64,000 bases of DNA from Shinella sp. CPCC 101442 (GCF_024704725.1 NZ_JALIQS010000002.1:1-64000), one strand, 5' to 3'. Counted from the first letter of the stretch, positions 6,279 through 15,395 are shown. Notes: generated by a model not told the origin, from the sequence alone. Program-made: numbers and translations.

Positions 6279-8861
6279 TCAGATGATGGTTACGGTGATC
6301 GGGCCACTGGTTGGGCCAGGAACACCAGAACCGTTGCGCGGCACGGCGTAATAATCCCACACGCCTTGGGGCGCGCAGGTGACGGACGATTTGTAGAGGA
6401 CTGCGTCGTCAACAGACCCGTCCCACGGCGCTCCGGCGGCCAGCGCGAATGCGTTGTTGCCACTGACCGACGTGAGCGAGCCGCGAAACGTCCCATTCGT
6501 CGACAGCGACGGCCCGCCGACGGTTGTCCCGCCGGTCAAGCGCGGGACGAGGATGTTTGCCGTCATGCCGGAGATAGTCACAGACCACCGCCAGAATGAA
6601 CCGACATCGTCACCGGGCGCCGGGCTTAGCGATTGTGACAAGGTGCCTGCGTTTCCGGTGGCATGCGTTGCCTTGTGGGCTGCAATAGACCAGCCAGGCC
6701 CCTTTGACCAATCCGTATCCGCAGCAAAGTTACCATTGGCGAGCGCATTCACACGCGTCGTGTCGCCGTCCGTCCAGCCGTACGTGGTGGAGGCAACGGC
6801 GACTTGCGTGAAGACAGGCGTCAGGAGAGCAGGATTGAAGCTCGCACCCGTTGCGACCCGGTAGATATCGACAGTCTTTACACGCGGATCGTTCTTCGTT
6901 TTGAACGAAAACACCGCGTTGCCGAGATGAGGCGCGGAAGCGGTCTGGGTGAACGTATCCAGCGCCTGCGGTGCCACGGGGTCGGCGGTCGAAAAAATCT
7001 CGGAAACTGGCGACCAATTGCCATACTTCCCCTTTGAGGTGATGTATGCCGACTCAACCTCAAGCAGATAATCCGGTGGAACGGGAGCAGAGTTCACCTT
7101 TATGAACCCCGCAGAAGGGGAAGCGTCATTAAATATCTGCTCGACCCATTCTCCCGGAGATCCTGCGCCTGTATCTTTGATCCGATACCTGACAGAGAGC
7201 GACAGGTCATTGTGATCAGGGTCCACGATTGACAGCGCCAGATAAACACCACCGCTTTTGGCTTTAGCCACGATTGAATCGATATCTGGCGTTGGGATGT
7301 TCGCTATTGCCGGCTTTGGCGGGACAGGGGGCGCGGAGCCTTCGTCGGTTGCCGGATTCCACGCATCTATATCAACGGGATGCTTCACAAAATCCATCGT
7401 AAAGCCGCCCTTCGTCAGGGCGAGAACAGACCGACGGTTTTCAACGACCGCGCCGTCCAGAGACGGCAACCCCATCGGAGTTTCCATCCTGTTCCAGCGC
7501 TTGTAGACCGCATTGATGCCTGACAGCCTTACGTCTAAAGCCCCCTTCTTTTTCTCCTTGAACCTACGCCAATCGCGAATGCCAAGGCGTCTTCCCTGCC
7601 TCCACTGTGTGCACCACCCGTAGTCGGCCTCCTGCGCCAGGATTCGACCAGCAACCAATTGCGCAGCTGTATCTTCAAAGAAGTCAGTATCAGTGGTTGT
7701 GTAGTCGGTCAGGGGATGGGTAATCTTGGGGATGAGGCGGTTGCATTCATCCTTGAACAAAACATCATGCTGAAGTTGATAACCCGTGATGTCACGGTCT
7801 TTCAGGACCCCGCAATATTTCTCGCGGAACTTCCCGACGACAAAAAGAAGCGCGCCATCCCCGCGCTCGCAAAGCCAGCCATCGCAGGTGGCGAGAATAG
7901 CGTTTGTGCCGACTTTAGGGTCATTTTCCGCCGTAGCGAAACCGTCGCACAGGTAGCGCTTTTCTGTTCCGCCCCCGTTGAGCGCCACATCTTCATCGCA
8001 AACGTCGGCTTCTTCCTTCCACATGTCGATGACAGGCAAGATCGCTCGCGTGTAGTCTCGACGGTGGCCAAATTCCGAGAAGCACTGATGCCAAAGCATG
8101 ATGAGTGCTGCGTTGCGGGAATAGGTCCATGTCGACGGAGAACTCGGACTCTGGGCTGGATCGCGCGGATCCCAGACTTTTGCGCCTTCGACCTCAACGG
8201 AATACCGCGGCGCGCCGTATGGAAACTTAGTGGTGAATTCCTTCGCTTTGGGTGTCTTTGCGATGAGCGACAGAGAGGCTTGTCCGTCGCCTCGATGATT
8301 ACTCGTCCACACGGCGTCCGCCGACAGGTCGGCTACAATCGGAGCGTAAGCCGTTTCGGTGGGCAACCCGATGCGGTGGTCAAGTGCTATGAGATCGTAT
8401 CCATAGCGACCGTCCGCCAGAGGCTGAACGTTGCCGCCACCGTCGATCGTCACAACGTCGTCATGCAGCCAACGCTTTGTAATGGCGTTAATGCGGTGGC
8501 CAGCGATTGCTTGAACCGCATAGAGCTTCGAGCCCTTCGCCTCCCAAAGCATAAATGCACCAGCGACGCGACGGCGACCGACTACCCACTGCCGATACGG
8601 GATGGCCTGCGTTACAGGCTGCTTGCCGTCATCCGGCTTCGGAGGCTTCGGTGCAAGGAGATATTGCAGACCGATGGACAGCGCGGTCGTCGCGATGGCT
8701 GAGGCGATTGTTGCGGCAGAAATACCAGCTATAGTTATATTGCCGAGCACCGTTCCCGCAAAAATCGGCGTGAAGATCGGGTCGAATACGACTTGGCTAT
8801 AGAGAGATGTCGTGTGCCCCAGGCCGTAGCGCTGAAGCATCATTCGGCTGTGAAAACTCAA
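6279..8861 (-). CDS. phage tail-tip protein J / host specificity protein (860 aa)
   Basis: This is the large central tail-tip protein. The N-terminus has a hydrophobic segment (residues about 20-45) and the sequence KQPVTQAIPYRQWVVGRRRVAGAFM, typical of the J/baseplate-hub family. The middle is a tail-hub-like region, and the C-terminal third has fibronectin-III-like strands. I chose TTG 8861 because GGAGGG lies 6 bases upstream; longer starts would run far into the preceding gene. It overlaps the DUF6950-like gene by 65 bp and is followed by the fibre, the normal order of lambda-like tail tips. Confidence 0.85.
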   Translation of the reverse strand: MSFHSRMMLQRYGLGHTTSLYSQVVFDPIFTPIFAGTVLGNITIAGISAATIASAIATTALSIGLQYLLAPKPPKPDDGKQPVTQAIPYRQWVVGRRRVAGAFMLWEAKGSKLYAVQAIAGHRINAITKRWLHDDVVTIDGGGNVQPLADGRYGYDLIALDHRIGLPTETAYAPIVADLSADAVWTSNHRGDGQASLSLIAKTPKAKEFTTKFPYGAPRYSVEVEGAKVWDPRDPAQSPSSPSTWTYSRNAALIMLWHQCFSEFGHRRDYTRAILPVIDMWKEEADVCDEDVALNGGGTEKRYLCDGFATAENDPKVGTNAILATCDGWLCERGDGALLFVVGKFREKYCGVLKDRDITGYQLQHDVLFKDECNRLIPKITHPLTDYTTTDTDFFEDTAAQLVAGRILAQEADYGWCTQWRQGRRLGIRDWRRFKEKKKGALDVRLSGINAVYKRWNRMETPMGLPSLDGAVVENRRSVLALTKGGFTMDFVKHPVDIDAWNPATDEGSAPPVPPKPAIANIPTPDIDSIVAKAKSGGVYLALSIVDPDHNDLSLSVRYRIKDTGAGSPGEWVEQIFNDASPSAGFIKVNSAPVPPDYLLEVESAYITSKGKYGNWSPVSEIFSTADPVAPQALDTFTQTASAPHLGNAVFSFKTKNDPRVKTVDIYRVATGASFNPALLTPVFTQVAVASTTYGWTDGDTTRVNALANGNFAADTDWSKGPGWSIAAHKATHATGNAGTLSQSLSPAPGDDVGSFWRWSVTISGMTANILVPRLTGGTTVGGPSLSTNGTFRGSLTSVSGNNAFALAAGAPWDGSVDDAVLYKSSVTCAPQGVWDYYAVPRNGSGVPGPTSGPITVTII

Positions 8862-9273
8862 GTGGAACCCTCCATGCCGCGACCATTTCGGCGCGGCGGG
8901 CGATAACTCCTGCAGGAGAGATCGACGCCCAAAGCGGGCCAAATCTTATTGCCCCAACATCCGTCACGACGACTTCGCCCGCGTCATCGCCGGCCAACAT
9001 GCGGACGAGGCCGACGTCTCCATCTTCCGGAGCGTCCGTGCGCGTGGCGCCAATCGGCAGCAGGCGGCCGTCCATGAACGCCACCGCACCGCCCGCAATG
9101 GTCATGATTGCGTTGGCGCCCGCACGTGTACTGTAGGAGCCGCGAAGATCCGACGCCGGGTCGATCCCTGACCGCTCGGCTATCCAGGTGGCGCAAAACG
9201 TCATGCAGTCGTCGCCGACTGCCCCGCCCCATCGAAACCGATGCGGCAAGCTTAGAAAGCTCTTGATGTCCAT
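8797..9273 (-). CDS. DUF6950-like tail assembly protein (158 aa)
   Basis: The start at 9273 (MDIKSFLSLP) is 14 bases after the previous stop; longer frames run antisense through that gene. Around residue 20 is a Cys motif (WGGAVGDDCMTFCATW) that resembles the NlpC/P60-type DC motif. A PEDGDVGLV segment follows, like the second conserved strand of that fold. It sits where lambda K or GTA-type peptidase genes lie, just before J. It may be a cell-wall-cutting tail component or a structural relative without activity; no clear catalytic His is visible. Confidence 0.65.
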   Translation of the reverse strand: MDIKSFLSLPHRFRWGGAVGDDCMTFCATWIAERSGIDPASDLRGSYSTRAGANAIMTIAGGAVAFMDGRLLPIGATRTDAPEDGDVGLVRMLAGDDAGEVVVTDVGAIRFGPLWASISPAGVIARRAEMVAAWRVPLEFSQPNDASALRPGAHDISL

Positions 9274-9287
9274 GAGTTCTCGCGAAA

Positions 9288-9890
9288 TTAGTAGTTCGGC
9301 CAAACCGGCGACACGCCGCGAGCCATGCGGGAAGTGTTGTCGCAAAAGAGGTCTGTCAGCGAGATTGCCTTTTGCTGAGCAGCAGACCAGATCGAGCGCG
9401 CTGGGCGACTTCGCGTTTCGCTGCCAGCCGCGATTACCAGTCCAAGCGTCAGGGTTCGGTTCTCCACGCCCATCACGGTCGGACTGGACTCTGTCGGGTG
9501 GCTGGCCGTGCCGCGCCATAGCGGCACGATTTGGCTCATCGGCTGGTAATAGTTATCGAGCGTCGTGATGCCGACAAACACGTCGGCTCCTCGCACTGGC
9601 GGGATGCTCGCCAAAACCCGCGCACCACTTGTCGGGTCGACACCTGAAATCGCGAACTCGACGCTATCCGCAGTACCGTTCACCAGCGTCTCAAGTGTCG
9701 GGACGCCAATGAGGCGTCCGCCACCAAGGTAGACCGCGCCGCTTTCGTCAACGCTTTCGATCTGTATCGGAATGTCGTTGACGCCGAGCCAAACCCGTAG
9801 CGGCGGCGACGTGGATATGTGAAGAAAAATTCCAAGCTGGTGGCTTTCGGCCAGCGCGTCGGTGACGTTGGATGGAACCCAATCGCTCAT
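9288..9890 (-). CDS. phage distal tail protein (200 aa)
   Basis: This 200-residue protein has alternating strands (RVWLGVNDIPIQI, GAVYLGGGRLIGV) and a conserved-looking C-terminus ending ARGVSPVWPNY. The position between two tail proteins fits a GTA-like or DUF2163-neighbour distal tail component. ATG 9890 is preferred over the TTG one codon earlier because a GGAGG lies 4 bases upstream of it. The start shares one base with the previous stop (TGATG), implying coupled translation. Confidence 0.6.
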   Translation of the reverse strand: MSDWVPSNVTDALAESHQLGIFLHISTSPPLRVWLGVNDIPIQIESVDESGAVYLGGGRLIGVPTLETLVNGTADSVEFAISGVDPTSGARVLASIPPVRGADVFVGITTLDNYYQPMSQIVPLWRGTASHPTESSPTVMGVENRTLTLGLVIAAGSETRSRPARSIWSAAQQKAISLTDLFCDNTSRMARGVSPVWPNY

Positions 9891-10612
9891 CAAGCCTCCA
9901 CGAAGCGCATGTCCTGCTTAATCGAGAAGAATGCCTCGGTCACGGACGGAAGAGTAAAGTCGGCCGGGAAACGCCCGACGAAACGAGGGCGGGCGAACTC
10001 GACACGTGTCTCAGCAGTCACCGCTTCCCGCAAAGGTGGGTTGATCGCCAGCGTATACGTACCGTTGGTGCTCGACGGAGCGGAGATGACCTCCCAGTAT
10101 CGATAGGCTCGCCATCCTTTTGTCGGGTGGTAAATCGAGAACCAATCACTGTGCCGAAGTCGGCGGGATAGACCTGTGGTCGTCAGCGACAGAACGCCGG
10201 CATTCAGCGATGCATCGGTCGATACTTCGCCCCATACGGTGGCCTGGCTATAGCCGGCTCCATCACTGAAAAGCCCGCCATCTGAGTGAGGAATACCAGT
10301 CAAGTACGGCGCGCTTAGTCCGCCAATCTTAGGAAAGGGGCCCCACCAGTCTGTGGGGATTGGCACGTTGATGAGCCGGAAGCTACCATTCAGGCGCGCA
10401 CTGAGCATATTGACATATTCGTGCTGCTCCTCTGTGGTGATCCTGCAGCTCTCATAGGATGCGGAGATGAGCCCGCCGCCGGACAATTCCGAAGCGGCGG
10501 GCTCGCCGGCTATTGGTCGGCCCCCCTCAAGCGCGGCACCTCTAACGTCGACTGGCACCCTTTCAGGCGCAAGGAAGTCAATGTCGACAGTCGGCAAGCC
10601 GATGAATGCCAT
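9890..10612 (-). CDS. phage tail protein, unknown (240 aa)
   Basis: The 240-residue protein is rich in Gly, Pro and aromatic residues, with many beta segments (WWGPFPKIGGLSAPYLTG, GWRAYRYWEVISAP). The C-terminus (RFVGRFPADFTLPSVTEAFFSIKQDMRFVEA) looks like an oligomerisation strand. It follows the tape measure by two bases, where lambda M/L-type tail-tip proteins are found. No catalytic motif is visible. It is probably the distal tail protein, by position. Confidence 0.6.
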   Translation of the reverse strand: MAFIGLPTVDIDFLAPERVPVDVRGAALEGGRPIAGEPAASELSGGGLISASYESCRITTEEQHEYVNMLSARLNGSFRLINVPIPTDWWGPFPKIGGLSAPYLTGIPHSDGGLFSDGAGYSQATVWGEVSTDASLNAGVLSLTTTGLSRRLRHSDWFSIYHPTKGWRAYRYWEVISAPSSTNGTYTLAINPPLREAVTAETRVEFARPRFVGRFPADFTLPSVTEAFFSIKQDMRFVEA

Positions 10613-10614
10613 AG

Positions 10615-13596
10615 CTAACCCTTGTCTGTTTGGTAACTCGCCTGCACAGAGCCAAATCCACCGCGCCGCATCTGGTCATTCTGACCAGCAAGCGCTTCAT
10701 TGACACCCTGCCGCACAAGCATGCGGACATGGTCGTCACCGTTGGCGCCTTGAATCTGAACGGTTAGAGCGGACTCGTTTCGAATGGTGCGCGGCCCACC
10801 TGACGGGGTGAGGCGGGGTGCGCGTGGGGCGTTGATCTTGGTGTGGTCTGTGACTGTTTCGCGTGGATGCATGAGCGCCAGAAAGCCGCCCTTTCCATCT
10901 AGGCCGCCCGATCTGGCGCCCATGCCTGTGTTGCCGCCGCCGTCGAAGCCAGGCATCCCTTTGAGGAAGTTCCCCAGCGTCGTGTTCGGCTTGAACGAGG
11001 AGGAGAACAGGCCAGAGAGGTCTATTCCTCCAGACGCACCCCCAATGCCAGATGTCAGGTTGGTCGCGAGTGAACTAAGGCCTTTGGTGGTTTCGGTAGA
11101 AGCCGAGGCCATCTTTTCGAGCGCAGCGGCAGCGGTGTCGGCGCCCTTCCCGATACCGTCCCAATTGCCGACACCGACCTTTGCAGCGCCGTACCACGCA
11201 CCCCATCCGCTCTTCTTTGCATTGTCGAGTGCAAAATCAACGCCAGCAGGGCCGTTAGCCGCAAGAGCCGGATCAAGCCCGGTCTGCTTCATCATGGCGT
11301 TGCCGAGTCCGCCGCCCTTGTAGAGTTGGAAAGGGCCAAACGACGGCTCGCGTACGCCATTCTTGACGAAGTTCGACTGGAGATTCCAGCTATCCAGGCC
11401 GCCCTCAGATTTGGCAACCTTGAGGGCAATAGCCGGGTCGATGCCGCGCTTAATAGCCGCCTGCGTGATATAGGAGGCAATGTCGCCAGTAGGCAGAGCA
11501 GCCGGCAACGCCGAACGGGAAACAGCGCCCACAGGGGCAGCAGCAGCGCCAAGCAGTTCACCCAGCGTAGTCGTCGCCGAAAACGACGCGCCGCTGGCTC
11601 CCCCGCCGAGTTTCGGCATCAGGGCAGATGCTAGCGCGCTATCGATCTGCGAGAACAGACTTTCCAGTGACTTTTGCATCGCGCTGGCGGCGGCACTCTT
11701 CACCGCATCCCCGAACGCCTCGCCTAAGCTCTTCCCTTCCGATATGAGTCCAGTAGAGAACTGCATCGCAAACGACTTGAAGCCGTCGGCGATCTCCTCC
11801 TGCTGCAACGACTGCCGGATCGCCTGCGCGTTGCTATCGGTGAGATCGTCGGAAAGCCCATACTGCCTTTTTGTCGTGATGACCTTCTGGTCCGTCTGCG
11901 ACAGGGAGTTGAAGCGCGCAGCGTTGAGCAGGTCTTGCTGTAGTTTGGTTTCGGACAGCGCCTGCGAGTATTTCTCGTACAGCGCGACCTTCTGCTCGAT
12001 TTCCGCACGCTGTGTCGGACTAAGCGACTTGCCCTTGTCTTCTGCCTGCTGAAGCAATTCGAGACGGAATCGCGCCGCATCCGTCGCCACACCGTACTGA
12101 CCAGTGAGCTCCATTTCGAGCTGCAATTGGCCGATGCGGTCGTTGGCAGACTTGATCAGATCGCGGTAAGCGTTGGCCGCTTTCTGTGCGGCTGTTTCCT
12201 GCTTCTTGCCGGCGTTGTCTGCGCCAGGCAAGCCATCTAGCTCAATCAGCGGACGGCGTTCCGGGGTGGGTCCATTGAAAGGCAAGACAGCCCCGATGCC
12301 ACCCATTGTGCCATCGGCAGTACGCTCCATACCGCCATATGTTCCGCGACTGGGGTGCCGGGAAGTCAACGCTATAGCGGCGTCACGATCAAACGTCTTC
12401 GCCTTCCCCGACGCATTGGCGATGGCTGCGGCCAATATATCAAACTGCTTCGCGAAGTCCGCGATCGTCGGAATGCCGGTTTCCGAGATGAACCCGGCGA
12501 GCGCATCCTGCACGCGTTTGGCGTCAGCGGCTGTGGCGGTTCCCTTGTCGATCCTTGACTGAAGATCGTTGAACGCCTTCTGGAGTGCAACGATTCCATC
12601 GACATTGTCGCTACTCTGCTGGATGTCAGTCTTCAGCGCCGTGAACTCAACATTCACGTCCGCCATTTGTTTCCGCAGATCATCCCATTGGGCGCTTTTC
12701 CCAACTTGGAGTGCTTCCGCAAGCTCCCTGTCTCCGGCTATCTTCTGACGTTCGTCGTTGTATGCTTTGAGGGCGGGGAGTGCATCCCCCCACTTAGCCA
12801 CCACACCAGCAACGAGTTCGGCTTCCCTCTTCAGAGTTTCCTCTGATTTGGCCCCACCCCATTCTAGAGCACTAAAATACTGAATTAGCGCTGCGCTCGC
12901 TGCAATCGACCCGATCGTAACGAGCGACATCGGGTTTATGATTTGAGCAAAAGCTCCGGCAACCGCTGGGCCGACAGATTGTCCACTTGCTTTGATGTCG
13001 TTGAAAACAGCCGCAACTTGCGGGCCCTGTTGAAGAGCCACCGTATACCACGGCATAAATGGGGCCGTGGTGATCGTATCAAACCCCTGAGCGGCAAGGT
13101 TAGACGCGTTAAACGCACCGCCTGAATTCCTTCCCCCAAGGGTATCTTTCAGCGCAGCGTTTCGCCCCTTGATCGCTGCAGTACTCGCGAGGGCTGCCTG
13201 CCTTTCGCGCTGGATGGCACTCGTCATCTCGTCGGCTGAGATTGCGCCGATAGCATGTGCGCGCCGAATGTCCGCCACCGCGGTCTTGTAGTTATTGATC
13301 GTCGCAAACAGCGGGCTGTACTTGGTGCGAAGGCGCTCGAGCTCCTTGCCCTGGTCGGCGAGCGCTCCGGTCCATTCCTTGGCGCCCTTCGTGCCGACGC
13401 CAACCATGGCATTGATGCGGTTTTGCATCGCCGTAGTCATGGCATTGTCGATGCCTCGGCCTAGGCTGTCGAACTGTTTCTGCACCTTGCTGGTGGAGGA
13501 ACCGATCTCCTGCTCGAGCTTCTTCATGCCCCGCCGGATCGTGGCGATGTCAACGCCAATGGCGATAATCATGTCGTCGTTGGAGTTGTCAGCCAA
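10615..13596 (-). CDS. tape measure protein with lysozyme-like segment (993 aa)
   Basis: This is the longest phage gene, as expected for the protein that sets tail length. Residues 1-170 are helical coiled coil (IRRGMKKLEQEIGSS). A hydrophobic region near 200-240 may be membrane-inserting. The middle resembles lambda gpH-type coiled coil (QLQLEMELTGQYG). Around residue 720 is a muralytic-like segment (YITQAAIKRGIDPAIALKVA, then SFGPFQLY), similar to transglycosylase/lysozyme folds with Glu in AKSEGG. This would help DNA entry through the wall. The Gly-rich C-terminus (GGNTGMGARSGG) is typical. Confidence 0.9.
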   Translation of the reverse strand: MADNSNDDMIIAIGVDIATIRRGMKKLEQEIGSSTSKVQKQFDSLGRGIDNAMTTAMQNRINAMVGVGTKGAKEWTGALADQGKELERLRTKYSPLFATINNYKTAVADIRRAHAIGAISADEMTSAIQRERQAALASTAAIKGRNAALKDTLGGRNSGGAFNASNLAAQGFDTITTAPFMPWYTVALQQGPQVAAVFNDIKASGQSVGPAVAGAFAQIINPMSLVTIGSIAASAALIQYFSALEWGGAKSEETLKREAELVAGVVAKWGDALPALKAYNDERQKIAGDRELAEALQVGKSAQWDDLRKQMADVNVEFTALKTDIQQSSDNVDGIVALQKAFNDLQSRIDKGTATAADAKRVQDALAGFISETGIPTIADFAKQFDILAAAIANASGKAKTFDRDAAIALTSRHPSRGTYGGMERTADGTMGGIGAVLPFNGPTPERRPLIELDGLPGADNAGKKQETAAQKAANAYRDLIKSANDRIGQLQLEMELTGQYGVATDAARFRLELLQQAEDKGKSLSPTQRAEIEQKVALYEKYSQALSETKLQQDLLNAARFNSLSQTDQKVITTKRQYGLSDDLTDSNAQAIRQSLQQEEIADGFKSFAMQFSTGLISEGKSLGEAFGDAVKSAAASAMQKSLESLFSQIDSALASALMPKLGGGASGASFSATTTLGELLGAAAAPVGAVSRSALPAALPTGDIASYITQAAIKRGIDPAIALKVAKSEGGLDSWNLQSNFVKNGVREPSFGPFQLYKGGGLGNAMMKQTGLDPALAANGPAGVDFALDNAKKSGWGAWYGAAKVGVGNWDGIGKGADTAAAALEKMASASTETTKGLSSLATNLTSGIGGASGGIDLSGLFSSSFKPNTTLGNFLKGMPGFDGGGNTGMGARSGGLDGKGGFLALMHPRETVTDHTKINAPRAPRLTPSGGPRTIRNESALTVQIQGANGDDHVRMLVRQGVNEALAGQNDQMRRGGFGSVQASYQTDKG

Positions 13597-13647
13597 GGCA
13601 GATTCATCCTAAAATGGAGAGGCCCGCGCAAGGCGGGCTTCAAGGGA

Positions 13648-13881
13648 ATGTGGTATGAAGAGGATGGCGTCTATATTTGCCGCGGCAGCCTTGCTGGTCG
13701 CGAGAGTCTCAGTGGCCAAAGACGAGAAATGACGATCAACCGCGGGAACTGGCTGCGCCACATCGACGATATTGCGACAAACCGCGTGGATTCCGACAAG
13801 CGGGAAGATTTGCGACGTTGCCTCATGGCGGGAGCTGTCGTTGACAGCGATCTAGACGCCGCTACTGCTCGCCATCGCTAA
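13648..13881 (+). CDS. possible small moron gene(s) on the opposite strand (uncertain)
   Basis: The gap between the tail chaperone and tape measure genes (13597-13877) has no credible minus-strand gene. On the plus strand, the frame at 13648 encodes 77 residues ending in an acidic, helical part (MTINRGNWLRHIDDIATNR) that could start on its own at 13729. An overlapping frame starting MKRMASIFAAAALLVARV at 13654 is signal-peptide-like, has AGGGAA upstream, and ends in ATGA with that inner start. A small two-gene moron is possible. Codon evidence is weak and both frames may be chance. Confidence 0.3.
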   Translation: MWYEEDGVYICRGSLAGRESLSGQRREMTINRGNWLRHIDDIATNRVDSDKREDLRRCLMAGAVVDSDLDAATARHR

Positions 13882-14482
13882 CCATACTTCGCCAACAACG
13901 TAGCCATTTCGCCCTTAGTGGGCGCCTTCGGCTTTTCTTCCGCCCCGTTCGCCTCGTTTCGACCGTGGATAGCCTGAAAGAACTCAGTGAGCGTGGCGTC
14001 CCAGAAATCCTGATGACGCCACTGCAGGCCGCCAAGTCCTAGACGCATCCAATCGCGCCACGGAAACGGGTCTTCTTTGCGCTTTATGCCGCCTGGACGA
14101 CGGCTTCCACGTTTCCCTCGTCACCATCATCGAAATGATGGGCCAGAGCCGCTGAAAACGCCGCTGCGCACGCTGGGAAGTGCTTCAATCTCAAACGGTC
14201 GATAGCCGCGAGACGATCGCCGGCCACTGTCATAAGCTCGATGCCGGCCAGCGTTGCGGCCGCCTCGACGCCGGACAGGCGCACGAACAGATCCTGGAAG
14301 CTTTTGCACTCCAGCCGCGTCGATACCGCGGACAGCCCACCCATTGTGGCGGCAATGACCAGCGGAACGTCGCCGATCCATAGGGGGATCTCCCCGCGTG
14401 CGCCATTGGCGGCAAGCGGGAAGGGTTTTTCTGCCTTGGGTGTTGCAGTTTCAGCCACGGGCTTTTTCTCCTCTTTAGCCAT
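13878..14482 (-). CDS. tail assembly chaperone, predicted -1 frameshift fusion (201 aa)
   Basis: Ribosomes reading the 132-residue chaperone gene meet GGGAAAC at 14117-14111, in the 0-frame phase G GGA AAC. Slipping back one base after codon 124 continues into a frame open to the TAG at 13878-13880. That adds 77 residues (RGSRRPGGIKRKEDPFPWRDW, then LGLGGLQWRHQDFW). The added part looks like the tail chaperone of gene-transfer-agent-type tails. It has no plausible start codon of its own before its conserved region, supporting fusion. This is the lambda G/GT arrangement. Confidence 0.8.
14084..14482 (-). CDS. tail assembly chaperone G-like / GTA-gp10-like protein (132 aa)
   Basis: The unshifted product of 132 residues has a Lys/Pro-rich N-terminal tail (about 1-30) and then a compact domain (GEIPLWIGDVPLVIAATMGG) of the type seen in gene-transfer-agent gp10 proteins. 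It follows the tail tube gene by 3 bases. In lambda-like phages this protein coats the tape measure together with the frameshifted longer form during tail assembly. The stop at 14084-14086 is used when no slippage occurs. Confidence 0.8.
   Translation of the reverse strand: MAKEEKKPVAETATPKAEKPFPLAANGARGEIPLWIGDVPLVIAATMGGLSAVSTRLECKSFQDLFVRLSGVEAAATLAGIELMTVAGDRLAAIDRLRLKHFPACAAAFSAALAHHFDDGDEGNVEAVVQAA
14111..14117 (-). promoter_or_regulatory. programmed -1 ribosomal frameshift slippery site GGGAAAC
   Basis: On the minus strand the heptamer is G GGA AAC in the reading frame of the chaperone gene, a perfect X XXY YYZ slippery sequence, close to lambda's GGGAAAG. The zero frame ends 24 bases later, and the -1 frame stays open for 77 codons. 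I did not identify a certain downstream stimulatory structure. Confidence 0.85.
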
Positions 14483-14485
14483 CGG

Positions 14486-14917
14486 TTATGCCTCCGCCGT
14501 GAAGGAGAGCTCGCCAGCTGCCTCAAAGGTGCCGTTGAACTGCAGGTCGTCTTCCATGCCGCCATCGAACGTGAAATTCGTAGCGAAATACGGGCCCTCG
14601 AACGTACCGAGACCGGGAACGACCACCTGCGCGTTGAACACGGTCGTATTGATGACCTTGCCCATGAACGCCTTCATAGCGGCGCTGGACACGAACGTAC
14701 CGGAACCGGAGAAGGTGCGGCTTGAAATGCCGGGACGGCCAGTTTTTTGCACCGGGCCGCCGGGGTTGGTGCAACTAGGCTTCGTGGTGTCGACCGTGTT
14801 GGCCGAAAGGTCGAAGCTACGATCCTTCAGGCCGCAGAGATTGGTAAATACTTCCGGCGTCGCTCCGTCGCCGAGTTTGATGAGCAAAAGCCTACCGAGC
14901 TGTTCGCCGTCTGCCAT
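14486..14917 (-). CDS. major tail tube protein (143 aa)
   Basis: This 143-residue protein has the alternating beta pattern and Gly/Thr-rich composition of phage/GTA tail tube subunits. The end DDLQFNGTFEAAGELSFTAEA is typical of the family, where the last strands complete the tube barrel. The length matches GTA-type major tail proteins. It lies directly before the chaperone pair, the standard place in siphovirus late operons. Confidence 0.85.
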   Translation of the reverse strand: MADGEQLGRLLLIKLGDGATPEVFTNLCGLKDRSFDLSANTVDTTKPSCTNPGGPVQKTGRPGISSRTFSGSGTFVSSAAMKAFMGKVINTTVFNAQVVVPGLGTFEGPYFATNFTFDGGMEDDLQFNGTFEAAGELSFTAEA

Positions 14918-14978
14918 AGTCTCTCCTTCGCCGGACGAGCCGGACGTTCTTCAGTTCGATTTTGAGGAATGCCCGGTC

Positions 14979-15395
14979 CTAGGACAGCGGCTTGTGTACT
15001 TTCGCACGCAGTTCAATGACGGCGTGGCTGGTCAGCCCGTCGGGGTCGCGGAAACTCCGCGTCCCTTGGTGCATGATGAATACGAGGTGCCACGACGCCA
15101 GCACCAACGGCGCCATATGCAGCGATCCAGAGACCGCAGACGCGATCTCCTTCACTGCCGGAAAGCCGACTTTGCGCGACCACGCATGCATTGTCAGGTA
15201 GACGTCGCCACCCTCGATGCACGTCGCATCGTCGCGGATGAATTGCGTCTCACCGAGCGTGACATAGCCAAGCTTTGGTTTGTCCCACCGACCATCAGGA
15301 GGCTGGTCATAGACCCCGTTGACGAGGTTCATCAGCTCCGTGTCGGCCTTCAGACGCGGCACAATGGCGTCCTGCAGTTCCAGTTCGGGACTCAT
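14979..15395 (-). CDS. tail completion/terminator protein, DUF3168 family (138 aa)
   Basis: The start MSPELELQDAIVPRLKAD and the phrase VYDQPPDGRWDKPKLGYVTLGE are hallmarks of the DUF3168 (gp17-like) family. These proteins form the ring at the head-proximal end of the tail. The later segments DVYLTMHAWSRKVG and LVFIMHQGTRSFRDPDGLTSHAVIELRA fit the rest of the fold. It overlaps the upstream HK97-gp10-like gene by 4 bases. Confidence 0.85.
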   Translation of the reverse strand: MSPELELQDAIVPRLKADTELMNLVNGVYDQPPDGRWDKPKLGYVTLGETQFIRDDATCIEGGDVYLTMHAWSRKVGFPAVKEIASAVSGSLHMAPLVLASWHLVFIMHQGTRSFRDPDGLTSHAVIELRAKVHKPLS

